A DNA stretch of 64,000 nt from Frondihabitans sp. PhB188 (GTDB taxonomy: Bacteria > Actinomycetota > Actinomycetes > Actinomycetales > Microbacteriaceae): assembly GCF_003752365.1 (NCBI RefSeq), contig NZ_RJUO01000002.1, positions 558,001 through 622,000 on the forward strand, read 5' to 3'. Both the position numbers and the translations under genes were made by a program. Below are positions 44,915 to 54,021 of this stretch, piece by piece (within the stretch, counting starts at the first letter, position 1; each line of letters begins with the position of its first letter). The notes below the pieces were generated by a model that was given only the letters and a program-made list of their open reading frames with translations, searched no databases and was not told the DNA's origin.

Positions 44915-45556
44915 ATGCCCCTCACCACGCCCCGCATCCGTACGCCTCGGCGCGACGCCACGGAGAACCGCGAGGCGCTGATCCTCGCGGCGGCGACCGT
45001 GCTGAACGCCGACCCGAGCGCGTCCCTGGAAGCCGTGGCGACCGAGGCGGGGCTCTCGCGCCGCGCCTTCTACGGTCACTTCGCGACCCGCGACGCCCTC
45101 CTCGCCGAGGTGGCCCTCCACGGCGCGGCGAGGATCAACCGCGCGATGCTCACTGGTGCCCCCGACGAGGAGCCGCGAGTTCCTGCGACGGATCTGGCCC
45201 TGGTGGGCGCACGACTGTGGGATGAGGTCGACCACGTCAGGTCGATGGCCCTCATGACCGTTCGCGGCCCGCACGCTCATCTCGTCGGCGACGCCCTGCT
45301 TCCGCTCCGTCGGCACGTGCTCCGCATCGTCGCGCGCGGAGTGGCCGATGGCTCGTTCCGCACCGACATCGAGGTCGGACGCCTGGCACGCCTCGTCGAG
45401 AGCGCCGCGATCTCGGTGCTCGACGAGTCGACCCGCCACCCGATGTCGACGTCGGAGGGGCGGCGGCTCGTCGTGCTCTCCGTCCTCGCGATGGTCGGCT
45501 TCGGCCAGGCCGACGCGACGGCCATCCTGACCACGATCCAGAAGGCACGCGCATGA
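44915..45556 (+). CDS. TetR-family transcriptional regulator
   Basis: A 213-residue repressor. The N-terminal DNA-binding domain (about 15-62) contains NREALILAAATVLNADPSAS and GLSRRAFYGHFATRDALLAEV, the standard TetR helix-turn-helix. The remaining helical part is the ligand and dimer domain, with no recognisable ligand. Its stop overlaps the start of the next gene (ATGA), and the three genes form an operon with YhgE. A matching operator covers its own promoter. It probably controls expression of the YhgE-type protein in response to a membrane-active compound. Confidence 0.9.
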   Translation: MPLTTPRIRTPRRDATENREALILAAATVLNADPSASLEAVATEAGLSRRAFYGHFATRDALLAEVALHGAARINRAMLTGAPDEEPRVPATDLALVGARLWDEVDHVRSMALMTVRGPHAHLVGDALLPLRRHVLRIVARGVADGSFRTDIEVGRLARLVESAAISVLDESTRHPMSTSEGRRLVVLSVLAMVGFGQADATAILTTIQKARA

Positions 45557-46215
45557 ACCTCACACTCGAAGCCGTCGGCCTCGGCGATGGCCCCGGTGCT
45601 CCCCTGCCGGCGATCTCCGCGGCCGCGTCCACCCGCGTGCCGGGCGTCGTCGCGGTCGAGACCGAGGGCGCCCCGACGCTCGCCTCGCTCATCGCCGGCG
45701 GCCGCATGCGCCCCGACACCGGACGCGTCCTGATCGACGGGGTCGACGACGCGGCACGCATCCGCGAGACGTTCGCCCTGGTCGATACCCCGACCGTCGC
45801 CGAGCCGTTCGCCGACCTGATGGTCCGCACCGTCGTCCAGGAAGACCTCGCCCTGGCCGGCCTCCGCGGAAACGCCGACAGTGCCCGCGACTTCCTCGAC
45901 ACCGTCGGCCTCGCCGAGCACGACGAGACCCGCCTCAAGAACCTGCCCACCGAGGCCCGCGTGCGCCTGCTCAGTGAGCTCGCAGCGCTGCGCCCGGGCG
46001 TGAAGGGCCTGATCATCACGTCGCCGGAACGCCACGGCGGCGACACCGAGCGCTGGTTCCGGGTCGTCGAAGACCTCTCGGCGCGCGGCTTCACCGTGCT
46101 GCTCGTGACCGGCGTCGCGGCAGCGCTGCATGTGAACCAGCTCCTGCCTGCTCTCGAAGAACCCACCGAACAGCTCCCGGTCGACGACGGCGTCGACGCG
46201 AACCCCGCCGTCTGA
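45553..46215 (+). CDS. Degenerate ABC-ATPase-like protein of a TetR/ABC/YhgE operon
   Basis: A 220-residue protein that keeps the overall shape of a short ABC ATPase but has lost its motifs. Where Walker A should be, before the conserved GGRMRPDTGRVLIDG segment, the sequence is VAVETEGAPTLASLIAG, without a GxxGxGK(S/T) loop. In place of Walker B there is VKGLIITSPERHGG, with no LLLDEP. ALVDTPTVAEPFADLMVRT and LLSELAALRPG align by position with Q-loop and post-signature regions. It likely no longer binds ATP normally and may be a structural partner of the downstream membrane protein. This reading is inference from context and pattern. Confidence 0.6.
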   Translation: MNLTLEAVGLGDGPGAPLPAISAAASTRVPGVVAVETEGAPTLASLIAGGRMRPDTGRVLIDGVDDAARIRETFALVDTPTVAEPFADLMVRTVVQEDLALAGLRGNADSARDFLDTVGLAEHDETRLKNLPTEARVRLLSELAALRPGVKGLIITSPERHGGDTERWFRVVEDLSARGFTVLLVTGVAAALHVNQLLPALEEPTEQLPVDDGVDANPAV

Positions 46216-46231
46216 CGCCGAAAGCATCCTC

Positions 46232-48346
46232 ATGAAGACCTTCGCCCTCGTCCGCACCGAGCTGAAGCGGCTCACCGCCTCGTCGCTCGCCCGTCTCGCC
46301 TTCGTCGCGCTCATGTGCGTGCCGCTCCTCTACGGCGGCATGTACCTCTGGGCCAACCAAGACCCGTACGCCAAGCTCGACCACATCCCGGCGGCGATCG
46401 TGAACAACGACGTCGGCGCGACCGATGCCGACGGCAACGCCGTCGACTACGGCGACACGATCACCAAGCAGCTGGTCGACGGCAAGGACTTCGACTGGCA
46501 CGTCGTCTCGCAGGCCACCGCCGACAAGGGCATCAAAGACGAGACCTACAACTTCGTCTTCTCGATCCCGAAGTCGTTCTCGTCCGACCTGTCGTCGGCG
46601 TCGACGACCGACCCCACGGCCGCGAAGATCCAGCTGACCACGAACGACACCACGAGCTACCTCTCGTCGACGATCGCCGATCAGGCGGGCAAGACGATCC
46701 GTGCGACGATCACCGCCGAGGTGGGCAAGACGGCAGCGAAGACGCTGCTCGTCGGCCTCAACGACGTGCGCTCGAACATCTCGGACGCCGCCGACGGATC
46801 CTCGAAGGTCACCTCGGGTGCGAAATCGCTCAAGTCAGGACTCGACAGCGCCAAGGTCGGCGCCCGGGATCTCGCCTCGGGAACGTCGGAGCTGTCGACG
46901 GGAGCAGCATCCCTGAACGACGGCCTGCAGACTCTGAAGTCGTCGACGGCCGCACTCCCCGCGCAGACCGCGCAGCTGACGAGCGGCCTCGACACGCTGA
47001 CGTCGCAGACGGCCTCGCTGCCGGCCGACGCGGCGAATCTGAACGCCGGCGCTCAGAAGGTGGCCGAGGGCAACGCCAAGCTCGCGACGAAGGCTGCCGA
47101 CCAGCACGCGATCGCTCTCGCCACCGTCGCCGCCCTGCCCGCCCAGCTCGCCGCCGCACAGCAGGCGCAGCAGCAGGGCTTCGACCAGATCGCCGCGGCC
47201 ACGAACCTCACGGACGCCCAGAAGACCGCCCTCCAGGGCCTCCTCACCGCCTCGAACACGGCGAGCGCCACGCGGCTCACCACCGCCGCGAGCGCGGCCG
47301 AGAAGCAGCTGGCCACCCTGCAGACATCGACGCAGGAACTCGCCACCGGCAGCGCCCAGGTCGCCGCCGGCGCCCAGACGCTGTCCGGCTCGGCCCCGGC
47401 CCTCGCCGACGGCATCTCCCGGCTCGACGCCGGAGCCGCCCAGCTGAGCGCCGCCGCCCCGGCCCTGACGAACGGCATCGCCACCGCCGCCGACGGGTCG
47501 TCGCAGCTCGCGTCCGGAGCGGCGACCGCGTCGACCGGCGCCGCCTCGCTGTCGTCGGGCCTCACGAAGCTCGACGCCGGAGCCGCCGACCTCGTCTCGG
47601 GCTCGTCGAAGCTCACCTCGGGCCTGAAGGACGGCGTCAAGCAGATCCCGGCCACCACGGCCGCCAGCCGCGACAAGCAGGCCGCGGCGATTGCCGACCC
47701 GGTCTCGATCCGCGACTCGTCCATCGCCAGCGCAGGCAACTACGGCGCGGGCCTCGCCCCGTTCTTCATCAGCCTGGCGGCGTGGATCGGCATGTACGCG
47801 CTGTTCCTCATCATCAAGCCGATCTCGAAGCGCGCCATCACGGCGATCCGGGCGCCGGGGCGCATCACTCTGGCCGGCTGGCTGTCGCCGGCCGTGCTGG
47901 GACTCGTTCAGATGCTCGCCCTCTTCGCGATCGTGAAGTTCGCGCTCGGGTTCGACGTCGTGAACCCGGTGCCGATGGTCGGCCTGATGGTGCTCGCGTC
48001 GGTGACCTTCGCGGCGATCATCATGACTCTGAACGTGTGGCTCGGCAGCGTCGGGCAGTTCCTGGGCCTGGTTCTGATGCTGATCCAGCTGGTGACAGCG
48101 GGCGGCACGTTCCCCTGGCAGACGCTCCCCGGGCCGCTGGCCGCGCTGCACTTCGCCCTGCCGATGAGCTACGCCGTCGACGGAATCCGCCAGCTGATGT
48201 ACGGCGGCAACATCGCCAGCGCCTGGCAGGACGCCGGGGTGCTCGGCCTGTGGCTGCTCGGGGCGCTCCTGCTGTCGTTCGTCGCTGCCCGCCGCATGAC
48301 GGCGCGCCGCACGCTGCGCGACCTGAGGCCGTCGCTGATCGGCTGA
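46232..48346 (+). CDS. YhgE/Pip-family large membrane protein
   Basis: The 704-residue protein has one N-terminal helix (about 20-40, ARLAFVALMCVPLLYGGMYL), a long extracellular part (about 45-500) and five or six C-terminal helices (about 515-690). The first extracellular stretch IPAAIVNNDVGATDADGNAVDYG is the YhgE signature. The middle consists of repeated Gly/Ser/Ala-rich heptad-like segments (LASGTSELSTGAASLNDGL and similar), predicted as a coiled rod. Relatives include phage infection protein and EsaA of type VII secretion. It is 16 bases after the ABC-like gene. Function is unresolved; transport or stress tolerance is suspected. Confidence 0.85.
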   Translation: MKTFALVRTELKRLTASSLARLAFVALMCVPLLYGGMYLWANQDPYAKLDHIPAAIVNNDVGATDADGNAVDYGDTITKQLVDGKDFDWHVVSQATADKGIKDETYNFVFSIPKSFSSDLSSASTTDPTAAKIQLTTNDTTSYLSSTIADQAGKTIRATITAEVGKTAAKTLLVGLNDVRSNISDAADGSSKVTSGAKSLKSGLDSAKVGARDLASGTSELSTGAASLNDGLQTLKSSTAALPAQTAQLTSGLDTLTSQTASLPADAANLNAGAQKVAEGNAKLATKAADQHAIALATVAALPAQLAAAQQAQQQGFDQIAAATNLTDAQKTALQGLLTASNTASATRLTTAASAAEKQLATLQTSTQELATGSAQVAAGAQTLSGSAPALADGISRLDAGAAQLSAAAPALTNGIATAADGSSQLASGAATASTGAASLSSGLTKLDAGAADLVSGSSKLTSGLKDGVKQIPATTAASRDKQAAAIADPVSIRDSSIASAGNYGAGLAPFFISLAAWIGMYALFLIIKPISKRAITAIRAPGRITLAGWLSPAVLGLVQMLALFAIVKFALGFDVVNPVPMVGLMVLASVTFAAIIMTLNVWLGSVGQFLGLVLMLIQLVTAGGTFPWQTLPGPLAALHFALPMSYAVDGIRQLMYGGNIASAWQDAGVLGLWLLGALLLSFVAARRMTARRTLRDLRPSLIG

Positions 48347-48365
48347 CGTCGCGCGCGTCACCTCG

Positions 48366-48393
48366 GGCCCACTCCGATCCGTCGGGGTGGGCC
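48366..48393 (+). terminator. Terminator after YhgE gene
   Basis: GGCCCACTCCGA (48366-48377) pairs with TCGGGGTGGGCC (48382-48393) with one wobble and a TCCG loop, followed by TTCTTTCC. It ends the TetR operon before the polysaccharide locus. Confidence 0.8.
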
Positions 48394-48408
48394 TTCTTTC
48401 CGCGGGTA

Positions 48409-48434
48409 TGTGATGCTACAGTTGACATATCACA
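48409..48434. promoter_or_regulatory. Inverted repeat and promoter region of polysaccharide arm 1
   Basis: TGTGAT (48409-48414) and ATCACA (48429-48434) form an inverted repeat with a 14-base spacer containing TTGACA (48422-48427), a likely -35 box. A protein bound here would cover the promoter. The -10 box is uncertain; TACAAC at 48442 is too near. The segment is more AT-rich than its surroundings. Confidence 0.4.
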
Positions 48435-48475
48435 CTGCGCATACAACCCTCGCGCGGTATGCCCGAAAGGACCCC

Positions 48476-49618
48476 GTGGAGTCTCCCAACTGGCCTGAGG
48501 CATCCGTCCTCGCCTACCCGATGCACGGCACCACGAAGCTCCTCACCGAGGGCTATCGCACCCGCGACGGCCACTTCATCGAGTGGCTCGGCGCGACGAC
48601 CCGCGAGGGCGTGGCCGTCGTCTCGCGCCCCGAGCCCCAGGTGCTCCGCGCGCGCGACCGGATCCGTCCGAAGCGCACCCGGGGCCTCGCCGCCGGCACG
48701 AGCCCCGTCGAGACCGGCACCTGGCGCCTCCCCCACCCTCGGCGCCGCCGGCGCTGGTGGGTCGACTCGGCCGATCGCTACCCGCGTATCCCCTCCGCTC
48801 ACGCCGAGACGCCAGCCCTGGTCTGGAACCCGTTCGTGGCCACGGCCCCCGAGCACTCCAACCCGTTCGCGTCCGGTCGCCCCACCGTTCTCGACCTCCT
48901 CGACGACTGGAGCATCCACCACGCCTTCGAGTCGATCCGCGACGAGGTCGAGGAGGCGTACGCGGCCGCTTTCGCCGCAGCCACCCACGTGACGGCCAAC
49001 GGGGCCGGCACGGAGCAGCTCGCCCGACGGTTCGGGCGCGACGACGTGATCCTCGTGCCCAACGGCTGCGATCCGGAGCGCTTCTCCGCGACCTCAGCCG
49101 CGACCGGCGCGCTCACGGTCGGCTACGTCGGCAAGATCGGCCGCCGCCTCGACCTCGACGGCATCGTCCGCACGGTCGCCGCCCTGCCCGAGGTCGACTT
49201 CGTCTTCGCCGGTCCGATCCTCGACGCCGAGTTCCGCCCCGCCCTGGCGGCTCTGCCCAACGTCGAGCTGCTCGGCGACGTCCACTACGACGACGTCCCC
49301 GCGCTCCTGACCCGCTTCGACCTCGGGTGGATCCCGCACCGCGTCGGCGACGGCGAGGTCGGCGGCGACGTCATCAAGACGTACGAGTACCGAGCAGCCG
49401 GCCTCCCCGTCTTGAGCACGCCGTTCTGCAGCGTCACCGATCGCGGTCTCGACGAGGTCCTCGCCTGCGACCTCTCGGTGCACGAGCACGTCATCGCCGC
49501 CCACGCCTCGGCCGGCGACCGAATCGCGCGTCGACCATCGCCGCTCCCGGCCGAGGCCACGTGGCGGGTCAAGAACGACCTCCTGCTGTCGCTGCTCGGG
49601 GCGGAGGTCGCGGCGTGA
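48476..49618 (+). CDS. Glycosyltransferase (GT4-like), polysaccharide locus
   Basis: The 380-residue protein has the GT-B layout. The N-terminal half carries VLDLLDDWSIHHAF; the C-terminal half has ILVPNGCDPERFS, LTVGYVGKIGRRLDLDGIV, VDFVFAGPILDAEF, VELLGDVHYDDVPALLTRFD and IKTYEYRAAGLPVLST, with the glutamate of the E-x7-E-type nucleotide-sugar site. No signal peptide, so it adds a sugar on the inner face of the membrane. GTG at 48476 follows GAAAGGA. Its stop overlaps the next start (GTGA). Confidence 0.85.
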   Translation: MESPNWPEASVLAYPMHGTTKLLTEGYRTRDGHFIEWLGATTREGVAVVSRPEPQVLRARDRIRPKRTRGLAAGTSPVETGTWRLPHPRRRRRWWVDSADRYPRIPSAHAETPALVWNPFVATAPEHSNPFASGRPTVLDLLDDWSIHHAFESIRDEVEEAYAAAFAAATHVTANGAGTEQLARRFGRDDVILVPNGCDPERFSATSAATGALTVGYVGKIGRRLDLDGIVRTVAALPEVDFVFAGPILDAEFRPALAALPNVELLGDVHYDDVPALLTRFDLGWIPHRVGDGEVGGDVIKTYEYRAAGLPVLSTPFCSVTDRGLDEVLACDLSVHEHVIAAHASAGDRIARRPSPLPAEATWRVKNDLLLSLLGAEVAA

Positions 49619-50670
49619 GGGTCTGCCTCCTCGCCCTTCCCCTGATGGCTCGGAGCGGCGTCTACCGCTCGACGCTCGACCTCGTGACGTCCGCCCGCGC
49701 TGCCGGCCTCGACTGGACCGCCCTCGTCGGCGTCCGTCCCGGAGCCCCCGGCCAGGTCGCGCCCACCCCCGGCGTGACCGAGGTGCCGATGCTCGAGCAC
49801 GGGCGGCGGCTCCTCCCCGAGATCCGCCAGGCGATCACGTCCTGCGCCGAGGCGACGCGGGCCGACGTCGTCATCACCTTGATCTCGCAGTCCGATATGG
49901 CCGTCGCCCGCGGCATCCCCGCTCTCGGCGGCGCCGCACATGTCGCCTGGGTCCGCGGCCTGCCGTGGCCCGAGCGCGGCGAGCAGAACGCTCTGCGAAG
50001 CCGGGCCCTCGAGCTGCTCGAGGCCCGAGCCCTCCGCGCGGCCGACGACGTCTGGGCCACCACCCCGCTTCTCGCCGGTCAGGTCGCGCGCGCCCGCACG
50101 GCGCACGTGGTGCCGGCCGGAATCGCACCCGTCGAGCGCCGCTCGTTCGGCGACACCGCCCATGCGCCCATGGTCTGGGCGGCGCGGCTCACCAGCGACA
50201 AGCGCCCCGGCGACTTCGCCTCGCTCGTGCGCCGGACGGGCATCCCCGGGCGCCTGCACGGGGCCGGCCCGCTCGAAGCGCAGCTTCGCGCGACGGCACC
50301 CGCGGGGCTCGACTGGGGCGGCTGGCGCCCCGCGGCCGACCTCTGGCGCGACGCGTCGATGTTCGTATCCACGGCCCAGCGCGAGGCGTACGGCAGGAGC
50401 GCCGTCGAGGCGGCCTGGAGCGGCCTCCCGGTCGTCCTCAGCGACCAGGTCGGCGTCGCACCCTTCCTCTACACCGACCCCGCGCTCGCCCGCCGCTTCG
50501 TCCTACCCCTGGACGACACACCTCGGTGGGACGCGGCCGTGCGCGACCTCGTCGCCGACCCGATCCTGCGGCGCCGAGTCTCCGACCACGTCCACGCGAA
50601 CGCCTCCACCATGAGCATCGACGCATCGGTTCATGCCGCAGCCGTCCGGCTGAACTCGATCCTCGCCTAG
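49615..50670 (+). CDS. Glycosyltransferase, polysaccharide locus
   Basis: A 351-residue GT-B glycosyltransferase. It starts VRVCLLALPLMARSGVYRS, has HVVPAGIAPVERR as linker, then MVWAARLTSDKRPGDFASL and the donor site FVSTAQREAYGRSAVEAAW with its conserved glutamate. The donor sugar is not predictable. GTG at 49615 overlaps the preceding stop. Together with its neighbour it belongs to the plus-strand arm of the exopolysaccharide locus. Confidence 0.8.
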   Translation: MRVCLLALPLMARSGVYRSTLDLVTSARAAGLDWTALVGVRPGAPGQVAPTPGVTEVPMLEHGRRLLPEIRQAITSCAEATRADVVITLISQSDMAVARGIPALGGAAHVAWVRGLPWPERGEQNALRSRALELLEARALRAADDVWATTPLLAGQVARARTAHVVPAGIAPVERRSFGDTAHAPMVWAARLTSDKRPGDFASLVRRTGIPGRLHGAGPLEAQLRATAPAGLDWGGWRPAADLWRDASMFVSTAQREAYGRSAVEAAWSGLPVVLSDQVGVAPFLYTDPALARRFVLPLDDTPRWDAAVRDLVADPILRRRVSDHVHANASTMSIDASVHAAAVRLNSILA

Positions 50671-50791
50671 CCCTGTCGTATGCAAATCCAACATGTTACG
50701 CTGATGACTGCACACCGCGCTTCTTCCTGCGACTCAACCCGTCCGGTCGAGGCGATCCAGCCCGAACCACTCGACTGACCGCAGGGACCCC
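50671..50791 (+). promoter_or_regulatory. Gap before BY-kinase gene
   Basis: This 121-base gap begins with an AT-richer segment (TATGCAAATCCAACATGTTACGC broken around 50679-50701), where TTACGCT could serve as -10 box. No clear -35 box, terminator or operator. A separate promoter for the kinase-phosphatase pair is plausible. Confidence 0.3.
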
Positions 50792-52225
50792 ATGGAACTC
50801 ACCGAATTCATCCGGCTGCTCCGCCGCAGCTGGATGCTGATCCTCACCGCCACGCTGCTCGGACTCCTCAGCGGCAGCCTCCTCTCGCTCCTCGCGACGA
50901 AGACGTACGAGTCGACGACCACGCTCTACGTGTCGGTGCAGACGCCCGGCGACAACAGCGCCGTCGACCTCTCTCAGGGCAGCACGGCGGCTCAGGCCAA
51001 GGTCCGGTCGTACGTGCAGGTCGTCACAAGCTCCGACGTGCTCGACCCGGTCGTGAAAGAGCTCGGCCTCGCCGAGTCCGGCATGCAGCTTGCGAGTCGC
51101 GTCTCGGCCCAGTCGAAGCCCAACACGGTGAACATCGACATCACGGTCAGCGACACCGATCCGGGGCGCGCCGCTTCCACCGCCGACGCGATCGCCAAGA
51201 GCTTCAGCACCGTCGTCTCCAAGAAGCTAGAGGCGCCTGCCGTCGGGTCGACCTCGCCGGTCAGCATCGCCACGTTCCAGAAAGCCGTCGCACCGACGTC
51301 GCCCGCGTCGCCCAACGTCCCGGTCAACATTGCCCTCGGCTTCGTCGTCGGCCTCCTCGCCGGGCTTGCGGGTGCTCTCCTCCGCAACACGCTCGACACC
51401 CGCATCCACGGTGCGCCCGACGTTGCGAGCATCACCGACACCCCCGTCATCGGCGGAATCGGCTTCGACCCCGAGGCGGCGAAGCACCCGCTCATCGTGC
51501 ACGTCGACCCGCGCAGCCCTCGCGCCGAGTCGTTCCGCGCGCTCCGCACGAACCTCAACTTCATCGATCCGGGCGTCACCCGTCGCAGCTATGTCGTGAC
51601 CAGCGCGATGCCCGCCGAGGGCAAGTCGACGACCACCGCGAACCTCGCGATCGCCCTGGCCGAGAGCGGAGCTTCGGTCGTCCTCGTCGACGCCGACCTC
51701 CGCCGCCCTCGCACCGCCGAGATCATGGGCATCGAGGGCGCCGTCGGCCTGACCGACGTTCTGATCGGCCAGATCGAGATGGACGACGCCCTCCAGCCCT
51801 GGGGCTCACGCGGCAATCTCGCTGTACTGCCGGCCGGGCGCGTGCCACCGAACCCCAGCGAGCTGCTCGGCTCGATGGGGATGAGCGCCGCCCTCGAGCA
51901 ACTGTCCGAGAGGTACGACTTCGTGCTCATCGACGCCCCGCCGCTCCTTCCGGTCACCGACGCAGCAGTCCTCAGCAAGATCGTCACCGGCACGCTCCTG
52001 ATCGTCTCGGCAGCCAGCTCGAAACGCGGCCAGCTCCGGGAGGCCATGACGCTGCTCCAGAACATCGGCAGCCGCACGCTGGGCGTGGTCATGACCAAGC
52101 TGCCCACCAAGGGCCCCAACGGCTACGGGTACGGCGGCTACTCCGAGTACTACGGCCGGGCCCCGGAGAAGACCATCCCGGCCGGCGGAATGAGCCGAAA
52201 GGCCCTGCGGCAGGTCCGCCAGTGA
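50792..52225 (+). CDS. Polysaccharide co-polymerase with BY-kinase domain (Wzc-like)
   Basis: The 477-residue protein joins a Wzz-type chain-length domain and a cytoplasmic bacterial tyrosine kinase. Two membrane helices (about 15-36 and 178-198) flank the extracellular loop. The kinase has Walker A in TSAMPAEGKSTTTANLA (271-286), Walker A' VVLVDADLRRPR (296-307) and Walker B FVLIDAPPLLPVTDA. A C-terminal tyrosine cluster, YGYGGYSEYYG near residue 450, is the autophosphorylation site. It controls the length and export of the polymer. Its stop overlaps the phosphatase start (GTGA). Confidence 0.93.
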   Translation: MELTEFIRLLRRSWMLILTATLLGLLSGSLLSLLATKTYESTTTLYVSVQTPGDNSAVDLSQGSTAAQAKVRSYVQVVTSSDVLDPVVKELGLAESGMQLASRVSAQSKPNTVNIDITVSDTDPGRAASTADAIAKSFSTVVSKKLEAPAVGSTSPVSIATFQKAVAPTSPASPNVPVNIALGFVVGLLAGLAGALLRNTLDTRIHGAPDVASITDTPVIGGIGFDPEAAKHPLIVHVDPRSPRAESFRALRTNLNFIDPGVTRRSYVVTSAMPAEGKSTTTANLAIALAESGASVVLVDADLRRPRTAEIMGIEGAVGLTDVLIGQIEMDDALQPWGSRGNLAVLPAGRVPPNPSELLGSMGMSAALEQLSERYDFVLIDAPPLLPVTDAAVLSKIVTGTLLIVSAASSKRGQLREAMTLLQNIGSRTLGVVMTKLPTKGPNGYGYGGYSEYYGRAPEKTIPAGGMSRKALRQVRQ

Positions 52226-52809
52226 CCGCCGCCCCGTTCCGGATCCTGACCGTCTGCACCGGCAACATCTGCCGGTCGCCCTACGCCGAGCACGCCCTCC
52301 GCCGCGCAATGCGCGACCAGCCCGAGATCGAGGTGGTCAGCGCCGGAACCGGAGCCGTCATCGGCGCCCCCGCCACACCCGAGACCGAGGCGGCCGCCAC
52401 TCGCTCCGGGTTCACCACCGAGGGCCACGAGGCGAGGCAGCTCGATCGAGCGATCGCCAGCGATGCCGACCTGATTCTCGCGCTCACTCGCGACCACCGC
52501 CGCGACACTGTGCTGACCTGGCCTCGCGCGAACCGCATCGCGTTCACCCTGACGGAGTTCGCCCGCCTGGCCGACTCGCTCGACGACGCCGACCTCGCCG
52601 ACGGGCTGGCGGGGGTCGACGGGCCGCAGCGGGCCCCGGCGGTGGCGCTCCTGTCTCGGCGTCGGGGGCTCGTTCCTGCGCCGTCTCCCTCAGACGACGA
52701 CATCGACGACCCCTACCTGCAGGGCGACGCCGTGTACGAGGCCATGCGCCTGCGCGTCGATGCCGCGACCGCCAGCGTCGCGCGGCTCATGGGCCGACTG
52801 CGAGGTTGA
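52222..52809 (+). CDS. Low-molecular-weight protein-tyrosine phosphatase
   Basis: A 195-residue phosphatase that reverses the BY-kinase. The P-loop is VCTGNICRSP (Cys12, Arg18), and the general acid is probably the aspartate of DDDIDDPYLQG near residue 163, a variant of the usual DPxY with DDPY. It is coupled to the kinase gene by a GTGA overlap, a standard Wzb-Wzc pairing in reverse order. The word GTTCCTGCG occurs in its coding part at 52672. Confidence 0.93.
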   Translation: MTAAPFRILTVCTGNICRSPYAEHALRRAMRDQPEIEVVSAGTGAVIGAPATPETEAAATRSGFTTEGHEARQLDRAIASDADLILALTRDHRRDTVLTWPRANRIAFTLTEFARLADSLDDADLADGLAGVDGPQRAPAVALLSRRRGLVPAPSPSDDDIDDPYLQGDAVYEAMRLRVDAATASVARLMGRLRG

Positions 52810-52849
52810 GTCCCGCTCGTCGGGCGGGCGCCGTCCCCTCGGGCCAGAT

Positions 52850-52883
52850 CGGTTGCAGAGACAGGAGCTGCGCCCCGCAACCG
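52850..52883. terminator. Hairpin between convergent polysaccharide arms
   Basis: CGGTTGC (52850-52856) and GCAACCG (52877-52883) form a 7-base-pair stem around a 20-base loop; upstream, CCCG-CTCGT-CGGG forms a smaller one. It lies between the stops of the two arms and may act as a bidirectional terminator, though weak. Confidence 0.4.
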
Positions 52884-52890
52884 AATGCGC

Positions 52891-54021
52891 CTACGAGCGC
52901 AGCAGGTCGCGCAGCTGAGCCTCGTAGCGGCCGTTGACTCCGGCCCAAGTGTACTCGGCGAGCGCCCTCTCGCGGGCCGCAGCGCTCAACGCCTGCTGGC
53001 GCTCGGGGTCGCCGAGCAGCGCGACGATCGCATCGCGGATGCCCCGCGGTGTCGGCTGGACGAAGACGCCGGAGTCGGCCAGCACTTCGCGGTTGTAGAC
53101 CGTGTCGCGGGCCACTGTCGGCGCACCGCACATCATCGCCTGGACGAGAGCCGGGTTGGTGCCGCCGACACTGTGGCCGTGGAAGTAGGCGCCGGCGTGC
53201 TGCCAGAGCGCGAGCAGGCGACGGTCGTCGCTGACGTGGCCGAGCCACTGCACGCGCTCGTGCTTCGCGGCCAGGGCCGCCGCCTTATCGTCGAGCTCGC
53301 CGCCGTAGCCGCTGGATCCGACGATCACGACGTCGTGGTCGGCAGCGAGGAGGTCGACGGCCTCGAAGAACTCGCCGACGGTGTTCTCGGGGACGAAGCG
53401 CGCGACGACGAGCACGTACTGGCGCTCGGTCAGTCCGGGCTCGATCGACAGAGCGCCCGGGTCTTCGGCGCCGTACGGGATGAAAACGCCGTCGACGCCG
53501 TAGCTCTGGCGCCAGCGGCGGGCGATCTCGACGGCGTCGCAGACGAGGCGGTCGGCGAATCTCGCCGTGAACCAGGCGCCGCCCTTGAAGACGGTCTTGG
53601 CGAGCCGGCCCCACTTGGCGCGCTCCCACTCGATCCCGTCGACGTTGACGAGCGTGGGGATTCCGCGCAGCCGGAAGAGCGGCAGCCAGAAGCCGTTCGC
53701 GACGTTCATGATCAACGCGGCGTCGGGCTTGTGGAGCATCGCGTGAACGGCCGAGGTGAAGCCGTACGTCAGCGTCGAGAGAGACTTCGTCTCGGAACCG
53801 CGGGTCACGACCGTGCGGACCCGGTCGTCACGACCCGGGTCGTCGTCGCGCGTGGAGCCGGGGCGGCCGTAGACGACGACATCCCAGCCCGCGTCGACGA
53901 GAGCGGGGGCGAGGCTGCGCACGGCAGTCTCGAATCCGCCGTAGTAGCTGGGGTAGCCGCGGGTGCCGACTATCGCTGCCGTCGGCGTCGGGGCGGTCGT
54001 CGTCGAGGGGTTTCGGCTCAT
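52891..54021 (-). CDS. Glycosyltransferase, DUF1972/rhamnosyltransferase-like
   Basis: The 376-residue protein opens its GT-B fold with AAIVGTRGYPSYYGGFETAV, the signature of the DUF1972 group that includes Cps-type rhamnosyltransferases. Later marks are IPTLVNVDGIEWERAKWGR, VFIPYGAED, YVLVVARFVPENTV and GHSVGGTNPALVQAMMCGA with the donor-site region. A rhamnose or glucose donor is plausible. ATG at 54021 overlaps the stop of the Wzy-like gene (ATGA). Last gene of the minus-strand arm. Confidence 0.88.
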   Translation of the reverse strand: MSRNPSTTTAPTPTAAIVGTRGYPSYYGGFETAVRSLAPALVDAGWDVVVYGRPGSTRDDDPGRDDRVRTVVTRGSETKSLSTLTYGFTSAVHAMLHKPDAALIMNVANGFWLPLFRLRGIPTLVNVDGIEWERAKWGRLAKTVFKGGAWFTARFADRLVCDAVEIARRWRQSYGVDGVFIPYGAEDPGALSIEPGLTERQYVLVVARFVPENTVGEFFEAVDLLAADHDVVIVGSSGYGGELDDKAAALAAKHERVQWLGHVSDDRRLLALWQHAGAYFHGHSVGGTNPALVQAMMCGAPTVARDTVYNREVLADSGVFVQPTPRGIRDAIVALLGDPERQQALSAAARERALAEYTWAGVNGRYEAQLRDLLRS

